From the NCBI GenBank assembly GCA_004519485.1, contig CP038107.1, positions 1,051,091 to 1,115,090 of the forward strand: a stretch of 64,000 nt of DNA. The letters are read 5' to 3'. Below, piece after piece: positions 9,738 to 21,255 of this stretch; the stretch's first letter is position 1; each line of letters begins with the position of its first letter. Origin of the DNA: Nannochloropsis oceanica (taxonomy: Eukaryota; Sar; Eustigmatophyceae; Eustigmatales; Monodopsidaceae). Both the position numbers and the translations under genes were made by a program. The notes under the pieces are model-generated. The model was not told the DNA's origin. It saw only the letters and a list, made by a program, of their open reading frames with translations, and searched no databases.

Positions 9738-11279
9738 ATGCCACCAGCACATCATTCTCCTTCCTCCATCCCTCGCCTCCTCGCGGTCCTCCTCCTCGCC
9801 CTTGCCCTTTTCCTCGAGACGCCAACCCCCACCATGGCCAACGAGCACCTCCATCCTTGGTCCGAGCTGGTGACGCAAGCCATGGTGGGCCATACCCTCC
9901 GCAATGGCGCCGAACCCAGCAAGCCCCTCAACCCCCTTGCCAACCTCCTGGTAGGCGGCCGCATCCTCTCCATCCTCCACCTTGCCCAGTGGCAGGCCCT
10001 CAACGAGGTGCTTGTGACGCGGAACGTTTCATCGCTTACTGCCGCAAAGGAGCAGCTTCGCGCTCTCATGCCCTGTCTGCAAGCTGCCTTGGCTGGGGCG
10101 GGCAAGCACACCCTTGAGACCCTTTTGCCCGCAGGGGATGCCCAAGTTGGACTCCCCGCTCTATACGCTGCCCAATCAGGCGACGACAATAATGCCGATG
10201 TAGTCAGTGCCCGAGAGATAGGAGTTAAAGTGGGCAAGGCCGTGCTATCATCTCGCAGCAACGACGGAGCCGCCACCGTCCTCCCTCCCTACCTCGGCGC
10301 CAACTCCACGGCCGATGCCGGCAAATGGCGACCCACTCCGCCCTTGTTTCTGCCGGGGGGCGCGGAGCAGTGGAGGTGGGTGACGCCCTATATTCTGACC
10401 AGTCCGCAAGAGCTGCGCACTCCTCCCCCCCCGGGCCTCAGTACGGCCGCCTACAAGCAGGCATACTACGAGGTGAAATCGGTGGGCAACGCTACGTCCA
10501 AGGAACGGCTCTTGAAGGACACGGAGGGCGCGGTCTTCTGGTGTGAGCAACCGGACGCTATCATCTTTGCGATAGTGGGCCGCGTCACGGAGAAGATGGA
10601 CGTGCTGGAGGCCTCGCGCGTGTATGCTATGGCGGCCGTGGCGGGATTAGACGCCCGGGTGGCCTCCATGGACAGCAAATACTTTTACAGCACCTGGCGG
10701 CCCGTGACGGCCCTGCCCCTCGGCAACGGTGGGATACTGACGGCAGTGCCTGATTTCACCCCGCTGTTGGCTACCCCGCCTACGCCCGAGTTTCCATCGG
10801 CCCACGCGGTGCACGGCGAGGCGATTATGGAGGTGCTGCGGCAGGCGAGGGGGGGAGGGAAGGGTGATGAGGGGGCGGAGAAGGCGGCCGACCAGCTGGA
10901 CGTCAACTTGACGACACCCACGGTGAGAGGGTTGGAAGCCGGGAAAAGAAGCTTGCAGGCAACAACTGCAGCACCTACAGCAGCAGAAGCGGCGGATGTC
11001 ATACCGGTGGTGACGAGGCAGTACAGCTCGCTGACTGCAGTGAGTGAAGACCTAGCCTACTCCCGTATCTACGGCGGTATCCACTACCGCTTTACGGCCG
11101 ACAAAAGCTTGAAGCTGGGAACCAGCGTTGGGCAGCGGGTTGTGGATGCCTTCGATGCTAAGTTCACGAAAGTGGGAATGATGGGAAAGGAGCAGCAAAA
11201 GGAGGAGAGCAAGAAGGGGGAAGAGGGAGGGGAGGGGGGCGCGAGGCGGGGTTTAAGGACAGGCAAAGTATCAGTATAA
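9738..11279 (+). CDS. Vanadium haloperoxidase / PAP2-type secreted protein
   Basis: A single-exon frame of 513 residues. A signal peptide (hydrophobic core about 13-27, Ala-rich end near 34) points to secretion or the endomembrane system. The three vanadate/phosphate-binding blocks of the vanadium haloperoxidase-acid phosphatase superfamily are present: K314-x6-R321-P322, P353-S-A-H356 (PSGH in the family, G replaced by A) and S442-R443-x5-H449. H449 is the position of the vanadate-ligating or phosphorylated His. Asp455 sits six residues on, as in many bacterial-type VHPO-related proteins. So the active site looks complete. A linker of about 60 residues (370-430) between blocks two and three and a basic/acidic C-tail are low in complexity. 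It could oxidise halides with H2O2 or act as an acid phosphatase; sequence alone does not settle this. Confidence 0.85.
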   Translation: MPPAHHSPSSIPRLLAVLLLALALFLETPTPTMANEHLHPWSELVTQAMVGHTLRNGAEPSKPLNPLANLLVGGRILSILHLAQWQALNEVLVTRNVSSLTAAKEQLRALMPCLQAALAGAGKHTLETLLPAGDAQVGLPALYAAQSGDDNNADVVSAREIGVKVGKAVLSSRSNDGAATVLPPYLGANSTADAGKWRPTPPLFLPGGAEQWRWVTPYILTSPQELRTPPPPGLSTAAYKQAYYEVKSVGNATSKERLLKDTEGAVFWCEQPDAIIFAIVGRVTEKMDVLEASRVYAMAAVAGLDARVASMDSKYFYSTWRPVTALPLGNGGILTAVPDFTPLLATPPTPEFPSAHAVHGEAIMEVLRQARGGGKGDEGAEKAADQLDVNLTTPTVRGLEAGKRSLQATTAAPTAAEAADVIPVVTRQYSSLTAVSEDLAYSRIYGGIHYRFTADKSLKLGTSVGQRVVDAFDAKFTKVGMMGKEQQKEESKKGEEGGEGGARRGLRTGKVSV

Positions 11280-11707
11280 AAGAGTAGGGTAAGGGAGGAT
11301 AAAATTGTAGGAGACAGATCGGAGAGGAAATGTCGGAGAAGGTTGGTTTGGTTGGATGGGAGTCCATGGGGTCAGAGGTCGAAGGGGAGGGAGAAGGAAA
11401 GCGTGAGAAGAGACAGTCCAGACGAGAGTTTGAGGCCAAGGGCCGGACAATTGAAGCCAGTTTGAAGGCAAGCAAAGCACGGCCATTTAAATTATCAAAC
11501 CTTCATTCTCACCCCTCTATATAAAGCGGTGTTTTTATGCGATTCGTGTTTGAATATAATATTGAAGTTGTCTGGCTTGAAGCATTACTAAAAGCGGTCC
11601 TGGAAGCAGCACCAGTCTTTCACTTACAAAGAAATACTCAAAGCTACTGATTTAATATAGAGTGAGTGTACTTTCTTCTCACTTCTCTTTCTATATCGGC
11701 TTTCCCA
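11280..11707. other. Convergent 3' intergenic region
   Basis: Lies between the ends of the haloperoxidase-like gene and the DGAT2 gene. Nothing coding is supported; it should contain both 3' UTRs. Confidence 0.6.
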
Positions 11708-13065
11708 TCACCTGACCACTAAGGTGGCCTCTTCGCTCCTCCCCCCGTGCCTGCCCTTGTGTGCGTCGAACAACCTCTGCAGGGCCTCCACGTACCGGGT
11801 GTGCAGCTCGTCCACCTCCTCCCTTGTGGGCTTCACTCCTTTTTCTCCACCAGCCCTTCCCTCCTTTCCTTCTCCTGTTCTGGGCCGCAAGGGTTCGCCC
11901 ATCACCACCGTGACGGGGACTGGCAGAGGGAGGAAGGGGAGGAAGGGGACGCCCCAACAAGGAGGAAAAGCCAGCTGGAAGGTGCTGGCCACCCACAGTT
12001 GGACGTCCTTCAGGTGGTTGAATGTGCGATAGAGATCGTTCTCCCCAAACGCGTAGACGGGTACGATGGGGCAGTCATGTTGCAGGGCCAGCCTGCAAAA
12101 ACCCTTGCGGGGACGTACCACCACGATGTCTTTGCCTCGCTGCGTTAAAATCTGCTCCTTTTCTCCACCAATGTAAATGAGGGATGAGTAGCCCCGCGCC
12201 AAGATTGCGTGGGCCGTGGACGCTCCAGCATCCACACAGCCCAGCCAGAGCAGAATTTCCTTTAAGAAGGGGATGAAGAAAAGTACCGTCGCACCCAGGT
12301 CGAGCCGCGGGCGGGGGTAGGATGAGGAGAGGAAGCGACAGCCGTCAGTCATGGTTAGAAAATGATTCCAGGTGCCAATGCCGTGGGGATGAGCTGCGAA
12401 GATGAATTGCTGTGCCGGGTCCAAGGGCACCGTACAAATTACTTTGCCCTTTGGTCGATGCGATGGAGGGAGGAAAGAAGAGAGGGAGACAGGGGATGAG
12501 TGGGCGGATGGTAACGATGAGCAGGACATAGCGATGACAACAGCACCTACATACCTTTGGTTCTGACCAATCGAATATTTCCTACGTGAGCTCAATCTAT
12601 TCTCCTTGCTTGATCGACCTTCGGTAATGCATAATACCACCCCTCTCTTCCTTCCTCCCTCCCTCCTTTACTCTTACATGCACGCACCTGTAAATAGCCG
12701 CAGTACAAACGCCAGATCCTTAAGCGCTGAAACCAGGGCCAGGCCCGTGAGCCATCCTTATAGCTTGTGTCCAGGTAGGTCATCCAGTACGCCGCCCAGC
12801 AGGCGCGGCGGAGGGCGGTGCCCCACGAGTCACTTGAAGGGGCTTGGAAGCAAATGAGAATGAAAGCGGCCAGGCTTGCATACCGCCAGTACTGCGGATT
12901 TGGCCGCTTAGGTGGCAATAGGTTATAGGGATTCTCAGGTGCAGATGGTGAGGCTGGTGGGGAGGATGTCATCGTTCTTGTAGAGTGGGAAGAGCAGAGG
13001 AAGGAAAGGTGAGGGGTGGGGAGGTTCACCGCGAGCTTGTTGGGCGCGGGTAGGAAAGGGACCAA
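11708..13065 (-). CDS. DGAT2: Type-2 diacylglycerol acyltransferase
   Basis: Two exons on the minus strand: 12688-13065 and 11708-12448, joined in phase 0 (GTGCGT donor, AAG acceptor). The product is 372 residues from the first Met, or 341 if the Met at 12972 (MTSSPP) is used; the latter looks more natural. Exon 1 carries the N-terminal hydrophobic segment (ASLAAFILICF) and the conserved WPWFQRLRIWRLY stretch. Exon 2 has HPHG (146-149 from the long start), the catalytic signature of DGAT2, then GGEKEQ and RKGFCRLALQHDCPIVPVYAFGEND split over conserved blocks of the family. It would esterify diacylglycerol with acyl-CoA at the ER to make triacylglycerol, the storage oil of these algae. Algae of this group have many DGAT2 copies; which one this is cannot be told here. 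Confidence 0.9.
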
Positions 13066-13584
13066 TTCAACTCTATTTGGAGAGACGAATGTGTTTTAAC
13101 AATGTACTTGTTAAACTTGATGATTTATCATGGTTGGTGGCGATCTTACGAGAAGCCAATGAAATCACTTCATCTCGGACTCATCTCAACTCAACTTGCG
13201 AATATAACGTGTCGTATCTCACGAAAAATCAACGACTTGGAAAAAGGACGATAGCTTCCGGGACCTGTCTCCTTCGGCCTTGCGCTACGAAATTGGCGTA
13301 AATGCAATTAGGGATAATGCGAGTGTGAATGCAACACACAGGGCACCAGAAAATCGCGCCCATATACCGCGACGTTGAAGGATAAGACGTTCTCTTGCTT
13401 GTTGCTGTTCGACCAGGTGCCGCCTTCTAGACGCGTGCCTCCTTGTAGTATGCCTTTTCATACATCAATTAATCATCACCACCTAGCCATCAAGACGTTA
13501 ATTTTACACTCATGTTTAATCTACCTTTCGTATCCTCCCTTTTGTTTCCCGACAGCAGGAAAAATTGCGCTCCCTCAATACAAC
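13066..13584. promoter_or_regulatory. Divergent promoter region (DGAT2 / TspO-like)
   Basis: About 520 bp between two divergent start codons. No gene is supported inside. It probably serves both, but I see no clear TATA or other motif. Confidence 0.45.
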
Positions 13585-14982
13585 ATGCCATCGTCCCCTT
13601 CAGCTACCGCAGCCCCGGGGAGTAGCCGCCTCCTATCCTTGGCCAACTTTGGCGCCTACATCCTGAACATTGCTGCAACTTACGTGATTGGGACGACAGG
13701 CACAATCGGCAAGACCAATAGTGAAGGTAAAAATTGCTTTTCCCCGAGTGCTTCACACAGAACACTGGGAGAAGGGAGGGCGATCCTTGTGCCATATGCC
13801 AGCGGGAATACCATGTGCTAGCCCTGGCACCTACCATTTTAGCCTAACTCTGTTAATATCGTTAGATCTGCGTGCGCCTAGACAAGCCTTGAGCAGATGT
13901 TTGGCACTGCCCTTTGGACATTGCGGGATGAACCTTCCTGCCCCCTCTTTCCTCCCGCGCGAATGTCGCATTCTTTCTCATTTTTCCTGTATGATTCACA
14001 CTTATGAAACAGGTCCTTGCTGTCAAGCATGAAGCCATTCATTCTTTCTCCCTCCCATTCGCTCACTAATCTCCTACATCCCCATCATTATCTCTTAACT
14101 TAGTCTCGGCCGCCTATCCCACGCTTTTCACCCCCGCTGGCTGGGCTTTTGCCATTTGGGGCCTGATCTTCATCATGGAGGGTGTCTTTGCCATCTACCA
14201 GCTCCTACCTTCCGTCCGCAGCACTACAGTACGCCCCCCCCCTTCCCTCCCTGACTCCTTTTTTTTTCAGCCACATCCATTTCCCCTCTCTCCATTCCCC
14301 CACTCCCTTTACACAGGCCGTCCAAAAAGGTGTGGGGCCCTGGTGGATTTTGATGGTGCTTCTCCAGCTGGGCTGGTCTTTCAGCTTTGCCACCGAGTCC
14401 ATCACCCTGTCCATGGTCTTCATGCTTGGTATCTTCCTCTCCCTCCTCGCCCTTACCCTGTCCCTGCGCAAGGTCCTGGGCCCCAAGCCCTCTCTCTCCC
14501 AGGCCATTTGCCTCATTTTCCCCTTCTCCCTCAATTTCGGTTGGATCACGGCCGCCATGCTCGCCAACGCCAATATCTTGGCTGTGTACCGGGACCCCGA
14601 CCTCCTCCCCTCCCACGTGGCCACAGCCGTCTCTTCTTGCGTCGTGCTAGGACTTGCGGCCATCCTGGGCGGCTTCCTCCTCCTCGACCCGGTTTTCTGC
14701 CTCGTTTTGGTCTGGGCTGGCACGGCAGTTGCGAGGGAGCTGGCGGAACCTGTGGAGAGCATCGCAGCCTCCTTCCCCCCCTCTGTGACGGACGGGCTCA
14801 GCCAGGCCGTCTTTGTCCTGGTGGGCTTGGCGGCTCTGTGTGCCCTCCATGCCGCGGGGAAAGGGTGCCTCGCCCGAAGGGCAACAGCAGCAGGAGGGGA
14901 GGGGGAGGGAAGAAAGGACGAAGGGTCGTCGGCCTCGCCTGCGGGGATGCGAACGGCATCTCAGGCGCTGCTCAAGCCGTAG
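13585..14982 (+). CDS. TspO/MBR-related tryptophan-rich membrane protein
   Basis: Three exons: 13585-13726, 14104-14228 and 14317-14982 (phases 1 and 0), giving 310 residues. The N-terminal block has NFGAYILNIAATYV and then YPTLFTPAGWAFAIWGLIF, the hallmark of the long tryptophan-rich sensory/TspO-related family found in bacteria and algae. A string of hydrophobic helices follows (about seven in all: residues ~17-37, 55-78, 95-115, 120-140, 150-172, 185-225 and 250-270). The C-tail (about 275-310) is low in complexity. TspO-type proteins bind porphyrins or sterols in mitochondrial or outer membranes. This longer branch has no well-defined role, so the ligand is unknown. The start chosen is the first Met of the frame. 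Confidence 0.75.
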
Positions 14983-15841
14983 ATGGGAGGGGTAAGGGCA
15001 GGTAGGAAGGGAGAGGATTGACGGAGGGATGATGGTACGGATTTAGAGGGAGTGAGGGACTGTTGGGCGGGACGGTCAAAGTCGGGCTGTGCAAGAAGAT
15101 AGAGGAGATGGTCTTTTTTCTGGAGTGTGCTGTGGTGGTTTTCGGGCGGTCAAAAGAAGGCAGCGGCAAGATGGATACCAGCAGTGTAAGCAGCAGGAGA
15201 TCAGGGCAGCTTGGCTGATGCCTGCTTCGGCTACAGCAGGCACAATTGCCGAGAGAGAAAAATGACAAAGCAACCATGAAATGAGAGGGAATGAAAGGGA
15301 TGGAAAGGGAAAGGAGGGCCAAAAATCAAGAGAGGTAGAAGGTACGAAGCGATCAAGGAGGGGAGAAGGAGAAGGAGGAGAAGTGAAGGGGGGTTAGTAG
15401 ATAGCACAGAGATTTGTAGCTAGACAGTGGAAGCAGGCAAGAAGAAAAGTAGGGGCAGCAGCAGCAACAGCAGCAGCATCGTACACTGAAAAGAGAAGAT
15501 GCCAGCCACGAGGCCGAGGCCATTACGTGAAAGAGGGGGGAAAGAACGAGAGAATGAGAACAGTGACGTTTGCGACAAAGACCCGAGGACTTGGATAGCG
15601 CCCTCTGTGTCCACACAAACAGATTTCGTCTGAATTCTCATTTCATTTGCTTTGCCACTCACTAGACAGGCTTTTGAGATCTACCAAGCTTTATGTCTCC
15701 TTCCATCTCCCCTGAGACTGATTTATCCGATCCACACAGGCCGAGTGAGTGCATAGCATCGGCATCTCGCGAGTGCCTGGCATGTCACCCCCAACCACTC
15801 CCTTTCTTCTTCCCTCCCTCCCTCCCTCCCTTACTTTCTCC
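14983..15841. other. Convergent intergenic region
   Basis: About 860 bp between a plus-strand and a minus-strand stop. It is purine-rich on the plus strand up to about 15400 and includes a short GCA/GCAGCA run (15460-15478). No gene is supported. Confidence 0.55.
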
Positions 15842-16963
15842 TCACATCTTGACCCCCCTGACCACCATTCCATCCCAAGCTAGGCTCACGTGGGGGTAGC
15901 CCATTTTGAGCAGCCTCTCATTCAGCTCCTCGTGATTCCCCACCTCGCAGCACATGCCCGTTAGGTAGGCCTGCCTTGGCTTGAGCAAGTCCACCGTCGC
16001 CAGTGCCTCGGCCATATTGAAGTGGGAGTAGTGGAGCGTGGAGGCTGTGCTGATGCAGTCCAGCACCAGGGTCTGGATAGGGGGAAGGGACTGAAGAAAG
16101 GCCAGGCTGGAGGGAGGGATTAGCTTGACGTCGGAGATGTAGACAAACTCGCCCGGCCTCCCAAAAGTGAACCCGAGCGAGACATAGTCCCCTCCATGGA
16201 GCACGGGGAAGGTGCGGACAGGTACCTGGCTGGCTGTTACATGCAGCTCGGCGTCGTCGGAGGAGAGCGGGTGCCAGGCAAGGACAGGCACGTTTCGGAG
16301 GAGGAGGCGGCGGGATTCGTCGATCCACGGTGTGGCGCTGACGAGATAGGCGAATTGTTTTTTGATGGTGGCATATGTGGCTCGTTGCAAGAATACGTCA
16401 ATGGGGGGGTCGACTAGCCGGATACCCGAGCCTTCTACGTGCTCCTTCTTCTGCAAGTCCCGCAGATCGTCCAGCCCAAAGGTGGCGTCAGCGTGGTCGT
16501 GCGTCAGCAACAGGGTTTGCACGCTCTTTATCCCCTCGGCCGGGAATCGTCGCAGGATAGAGTCTCGCATCGTCTTGCCCGCGTCCACCAGAATGCAATC
16601 TCGGTTAGTGTCTGTGGGTCCTTCGCCCGTGCCATTTACTAAGACGGCAATGCTGACGTTGTTGCGCCGGTCCTTGCTCGTGGGTTCGGAGTGGGCCCGG
16701 AGGCAAATGGCACAATCCTCCTGCAACACGTGACCCATGTTGGGGACTGCGATGCTTACTCCCGTGCCGAGAAACAAGACGTCGAGTGTGCCTTTAGGTG
16801 TTGAGCTTGGGGTCGTGCTGTCCATGTTCGTGGGCGCAAGTGGGGGGTCCTCGACCGCCGCGGCGGGGGGAGGACCAAGGGTCGTCGCATCGTCTGCACC
16901 ATGTTTTCTGGTTGTCGAGGTGCTGGTGCAGCTGAAGGGCAATGGATCCGCTCCGAGCGTCAT
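15842..16963 (-). CDS. PhnP-like metallo-beta-lactamase-fold hydrolase
   Basis: A single-exon frame of 373 residues. The first 57 or so residues are disordered (Met47 is an alternative start). The fold begins with DVLFLGTGVS (61-70, the usual first strand and GTG turn). LLLTHDHADATFGLDDLR is the metal-binding HxHxD motif in the form seen in plant and algal PhnP-like proteins (HEHADA type, the final His replaced by Ala). SDVKLIP and LVLDCIS supply further metal-ligand Asp positions, and HYSHFNMAEALATVDLLKP supplies a late His. Relatives are phosphodiesterases acting on cyclic phosphate or nucleotide-like substrates. The exact substrate cannot be inferred. No targeting peptide is evident. Confidence 0.82.
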   Translation of the reverse strand: MTLGADPLPFSCTSTSTTRKHGADDATTLGPPPAAAVEDPPLAPTNMDSTTPSSTPKGTLDVLFLGTGVSIAVPNMGHVLQEDCAICLRAHSEPTSKDRRNNVSIAVLVNGTGEGPTDTNRDCILVDAGKTMRDSILRRFPAEGIKSVQTLLLTHDHADATFGLDDLRDLQKKEHVEGSGIRLVDPPIDVFLQRATYATIKKQFAYLVSATPWIDESRRLLLRNVPVLAWHPLSSDDAELHVTASQVPVRTFPVLHGGDYVSLGFTFGRPGEFVYISDVKLIPPSSLAFLQSLPPIQTLVLDCISTASTLHYSHFNMAEALATVDLLKPRQAYLTGMCCEVGNHEELNERLLKMGYPHVSLAWDGMVVRGVKM

Positions 16964-17747
16964 GATGATTGTCCTGCCGTGGCTGTCAATCTGGTTGTTG
17001 GTGCGGAGTGTAAGTCTCTGGGAGTTTGTTTATCCAAGGCATTTAAATGATGGCTTCTCGACAGGCGCAAGTAGGTCTTAGAGTGACACATCGAATATAG
17101 ACGGGCAACCCTAGCCCTAACCCTAACAGACTTTGATCCAGCAAAACGATATTCTAGTTCATTTAAGGCTTGACCATGATCATCTATGATTGTCTCTACC
17201 CGCGGTTGACATTCGATCATAACTGCTACACCCCCCCGTCTTGGCGAGGGCAACATGTTCACTCGTGCTCACTCCTCCCGGCTCTTCCCGGCTTTGCATG
17301 GTGACTCCATTCGTCTTGCTTTTTCCTGGTTCCAGCGCTCTTGGACTTAATTTATGGAATTCTTGACAATATAGTGAATCGTTTAATCACGTGTGGAGGG
17401 GGGGAGATGGTGGCAAAAGCACCGCGGCAAATCAAGCAAAGTCCCCCAATTGTTCCTTCATGCAAATGCCGATCATGACGTGCATGATCGGGACAGATCA
17501 TCTTGCTTGTCTACCGGCCGATACCAGTTGGTGATTAAGAATAAGTCACACAGAGAGCCTATCCCATCCCATACACTGCGTCCGTATCTAAGGCTCACTC
17601 TATCCCATCCCATATATCTCTGCACAGGCCACCACATGAAAAGCGGCTGGATCCGCGAAGAAATTGCCTTTTTCTTTCAGACAGTGAACCGCAATTACTC
17701 TGTGACCGCAGACGATCCCGTGCGCCTGCGCTCCCCGCAGCGCAGCA
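16964..17747. other. Divergent intergenic region with a telomere-like motif
   Basis: About 780 bp between divergent genes (hydrolase and MFS transporter). At 17108-17127 a short CCCTAG-CCCTAA-CCCTAA block occurs. The rest shows no gene. Upstream non-coding exons of the transporter may lie at 17600-17747. Confidence 0.55.
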
Positions 17748-20196
17748 ATGCCTCCTCCAGGCTTCACCAACATCGATCTGGATGATGGACGGGTGTCTCA
17801 CGAACAGAGCAGAATGATGCCGCCCCCCTCTTCTGCATCGACCCCTGCAGCTGCTCCTGCTTCTCCTCCGTCCTTCATGGCACGCATGCGGGCCTCGATA
17901 CCCAAATTTAAGAAGCCGAACCACTACACCATAGCCTTACTGGCAGCTATCATGGGAAATGTGCTCGAGTTTTACGATTTCAGGTAATAGATGCGTCGGA
18001 TCGAGTCCAAAAAGTGACACGGGATTTGGTGTCAGGATGAATGGGTTGGTTGTTTCGCAGAGATGCGCGTCGATTTTTAAGGGCTTTTCTCGTCATTTGA
18101 TTCCAGATGGTGCTATGTTAATGGGCCCCGCCATGCTTGCATGCATTTCTCCTTTTATACCCTATCACTTACACTTCTTCCTTTCCTTCGATCACCTCTT
18201 CCCCTCCTTCCTTCCCTCTCCCATCACCTCATCCCCTCCTTCCTTCCCACTCCTCCTGTCCTACAGCGTGTACGCCTACTTCGCACCCGAGATCGGCAAA
18301 CTCTTCTTTCCCAAAGGCTCCCCAAATGCGCAGGCCGTCAAGACCTTCACCGTCTTCGCAGGTGGTTTTCTCATGCGGCCCCTCGGCTCCGTCATCCTGG
18401 GTGCTGTAGGCGACAAGTACGGTACAAAAGCTGCCCTTAAGTGGTCCATCCTCCTCATGACCGTTCCCACCGTAGCCACAGGCTGCCTTCCTACCTACGC
18501 GAGAGTGGGGATTGCTGCCCCCCTCATGCTCACCGCCTGCCGGCTCTTGCAGGGCTTGTCGGTGGGCGGGGAGCTCGTAGGCGCCTTGCTGCACACGGCG
18601 GATCACTCCCCCCCTGAAAAGCGGGGTTTCTTCTGCGGCGTGGTGGGCGTGTTTGGGAGTTTAGGGAACTTATTGGGGGCCGTTGTCTCAGTGTCCTTGC
18701 GACGGTCCATGTCCAGGGAAAACCTGCTGGCTTGGGGCTGGCGGATCCCGTTTCTGACGGGCTCCGTCCTCGGGTTGGTGGGTATCTACCTCAGGACCAA
18801 GACGGATGCACTGCGCAGCCCCGAGGAGCGGAACGAGAAGAAGAGGCTTAAGATGGAGCTCAAGGCGGCAAATAAAGTACACGAGGCAGCTGAGAAGAGT
18901 GGTGCTGCTTCGGCTCCCGTTCCTGTGTCCTTACCCTCTACCTCTCCTCCCTCCACCATCATTGCTACCGCTGTCTTTGTAGAGGAAGGGCGGGTGGCTT
19001 CCGCCTCTCCCTCCCCTGTGCCCTCTTCCCCCTGCTCCTCTGGAGCGGCATCCGATACCTTTGACATTGATTTCGTTGAGGCGGCCATTGCGCTGGAGCA
19101 GGCCCGGGCGTCGGGTTGTGACGAGAACGAGGACGAGGATGAGGACGAGGAGGAGGAGGAGGAGGAGGAGAGTGAGGAGGAAGATAGGGAGGAGAGAAAG
19201 GATGAGAATTTGCCGTCGTCAGGATTTGGCAACTCTGCTACCAGTACTGAGCCCCCTCTCCAAGTCATCTCTTCCCTCTCGACCCCGCCCTCCCTCCCTC
19301 TCTCCTCCTCCCCTGATTCCCATGAACACAACATCAGCGCCAGCACTCAGAAATGCAGCAGTACCAGTAGCGCAACCACCACCAAAAAGTTTCTCAAGAA
19401 GCTCAAGCGGAAGAAGAAGCCAAAGAAGACAGGCAAGTGCAAGCGCAAGTCCTTCCTCCAGATCCTACGCGACGGGGCTGCAACGGACAAGGTCCGCTTC
19501 CTGCACGTGGCAGGCATGGCTGCCCTCCAGTCGTCGCTGTACTACCTCCACCTCGTTTGGGTTGGGACCTACATGGCTCAACTCGCCCGATTCCCCATCG
19601 GCGCGGCGGCTTCTTTCTCGGCCTTGGCTACGATGCAGATCCTTCTCATTTTGACCGGGCCGCTGTGGGGGGCCGCCGGCGATAGGTTTGGAGGCGCGAA
19701 GAAACGAGTGGTGTGGTTGATAGCAGGGGTGGCGGCCGGGATGATCATCCTGCCGAGTGCGTTCAGTCTGTTGAGCCAGGGTGGCGAGACGAGGGCGTTT
19801 ACCTATGCGGTGATCGGCGGCCTGACGATGGGCTTCTGTCTGAGCGGCAACTACACGGCCTGGGTGACGGAGACGTTGAAGGACTCACCCGCCCGCGTGA
19901 TGGCCACCTCGGTGGCCTATAACCTCGGAGCAATGGTGGGAGGGTGCGCTCCTATGCTTTATTCGGTGCTCTCCCGCGACAGGTTTCCGCAGGTGGCGCC
20001 TGTGCTCCCCCCGCTGGTGTATGGGGCGGTGATCCTTTGCGTGTTTTCTTATGCCCGGTTTGACTCGCGGGGCATTTTCCATCCCAGCAAGTGGGTTGAG
20101 GAGGAGAAGAGGGAGGGAGCGAGAGAAGAAGAAAAGAAGGAGGTGGAGATGGAAATGAGGTCGAAAGGGGTGATGCAGCAGTATGAAGCTGTGTGA
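17748..20196 (+). CDS. MFS transporter, metabolite:H+ symporter type (copy 1)
   Basis: Two exons, 17748-17983 and 18267-20196 (phase 2), giving 721 residues. GNVLEFYDF-SVYAYFAP across the junction is the TM1 signature of the MHS branch of the major facilitator superfamily (ProP, KgtP and shikimate carriers). GAVGDKYGTKAAL is the loop 2-3 motif (GxxxDRxGR/K) and LQGLSVGGE is typical TM4. Twelve helices are expected. Between helices 6 and 7 a hydrophilic insertion of over 200 residues (about 256-473) is acidic and then Lys-rich, with runs of Glu, Ser and Lys; MHS carriers normally have a short loop here. An organic acid, betaine-like or amino acid substrate is likely but unspecified. The closest relative seen is the convergent gene at 21256-23569. 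Confidence 0.87.
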
Positions 20197-21255
20197 GGAG
20201 ATTGGAGAGAGGACGGGAGACCGAGATGTGGATGGCCGACTTGGCGTAGAGGAAGGAAGGAAGTGACCACCGATGTGTGTAAGAGACTGCTGCATGTGTG
20301 CACGCACAAATAAAGTGCTCGGCGACATGGAAGATAGCAAGCGCGTGAGACGTTGGTAAAGGGAGAAGGAAGGCAGTGACGATGGTGTGGGAGGGTCTCG
20401 AGAGTGTGGCTAACATATGATTGTATGCACTGAATAAACTGGTGACAAGAAAGAGGACAAGGGCATTTGAACACGGAGCAGCTTTCACAGGTTTGGGAAT
20501 CTGTGTAAAAAAAGCTTTATATTATCTTGACTCAGAAAAGGACTAGTGGGCTACTGGCTAGTGGGTGCGGTCCTGATCTAATCGGGAGACATTAGAGGGG
20601 ACGCAGCCAAAGGCAAATAGGGAGAGGGATGGGGGAAGGAAATACATCAAGAACCCAAATAGGGGGAGGCAGAGGGAGGAAATTTAAAAAAAGGCACTCA
20701 AAAGTGGCACAGGCTATGCGCCTGCCGTTCAATGGTGCTCGTATTCTGGCTTGATGCAGGAGAGAAGGTAATAGAAGGCAAGCACAATATTTATAATTAT
20801 CCGGATAACACCTGCGCACAAGTGAGTCTACTTCCAGTCCCTCACCCCTTTTCTCGCTCTTTGCGAGCGTTGTCTAAAAAGGCTGTGCGTGTTATTGCCG
20901 CACATCTTCATCGCGTCCCTATGCACGAACGCTCCATGGCTCTTTTTTGCTTTCCCTCAATCGCACTTCCTCTCCAACCACGGGGGCCCTCCACATGTCT
21001 GAGACATTCTCTCACTCACACCTTCTCATGGCCCGAACTCTTCATCACCTCTCTGTATTGCTTTCTCATTTATGTCAGACAGAGGCCCAGGTCCAGCTGC
21101 TGCTGTACTCCTGCTGTACCATTTATATTCAAAATTCCATTTTGTACATTCGCCCTCCCTCCTCCCCTCTTCCCTCTCTTCAGCTCCTGTCTTCCAATCC
21201 AAGCCCCTCCATTACAATCAATGGAATGGTTCAAGGGGGAGGAGGAAGATAGCTG
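20197..21255. other. Intergenic between convergent MFS paralogues
   Basis: About 1.06 kb. It contains the 3' UTRs of both transporters; AATAAA-like strings occur near 20309 and 20432. Open frames here are short and show no domain. Confidence 0.55.
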
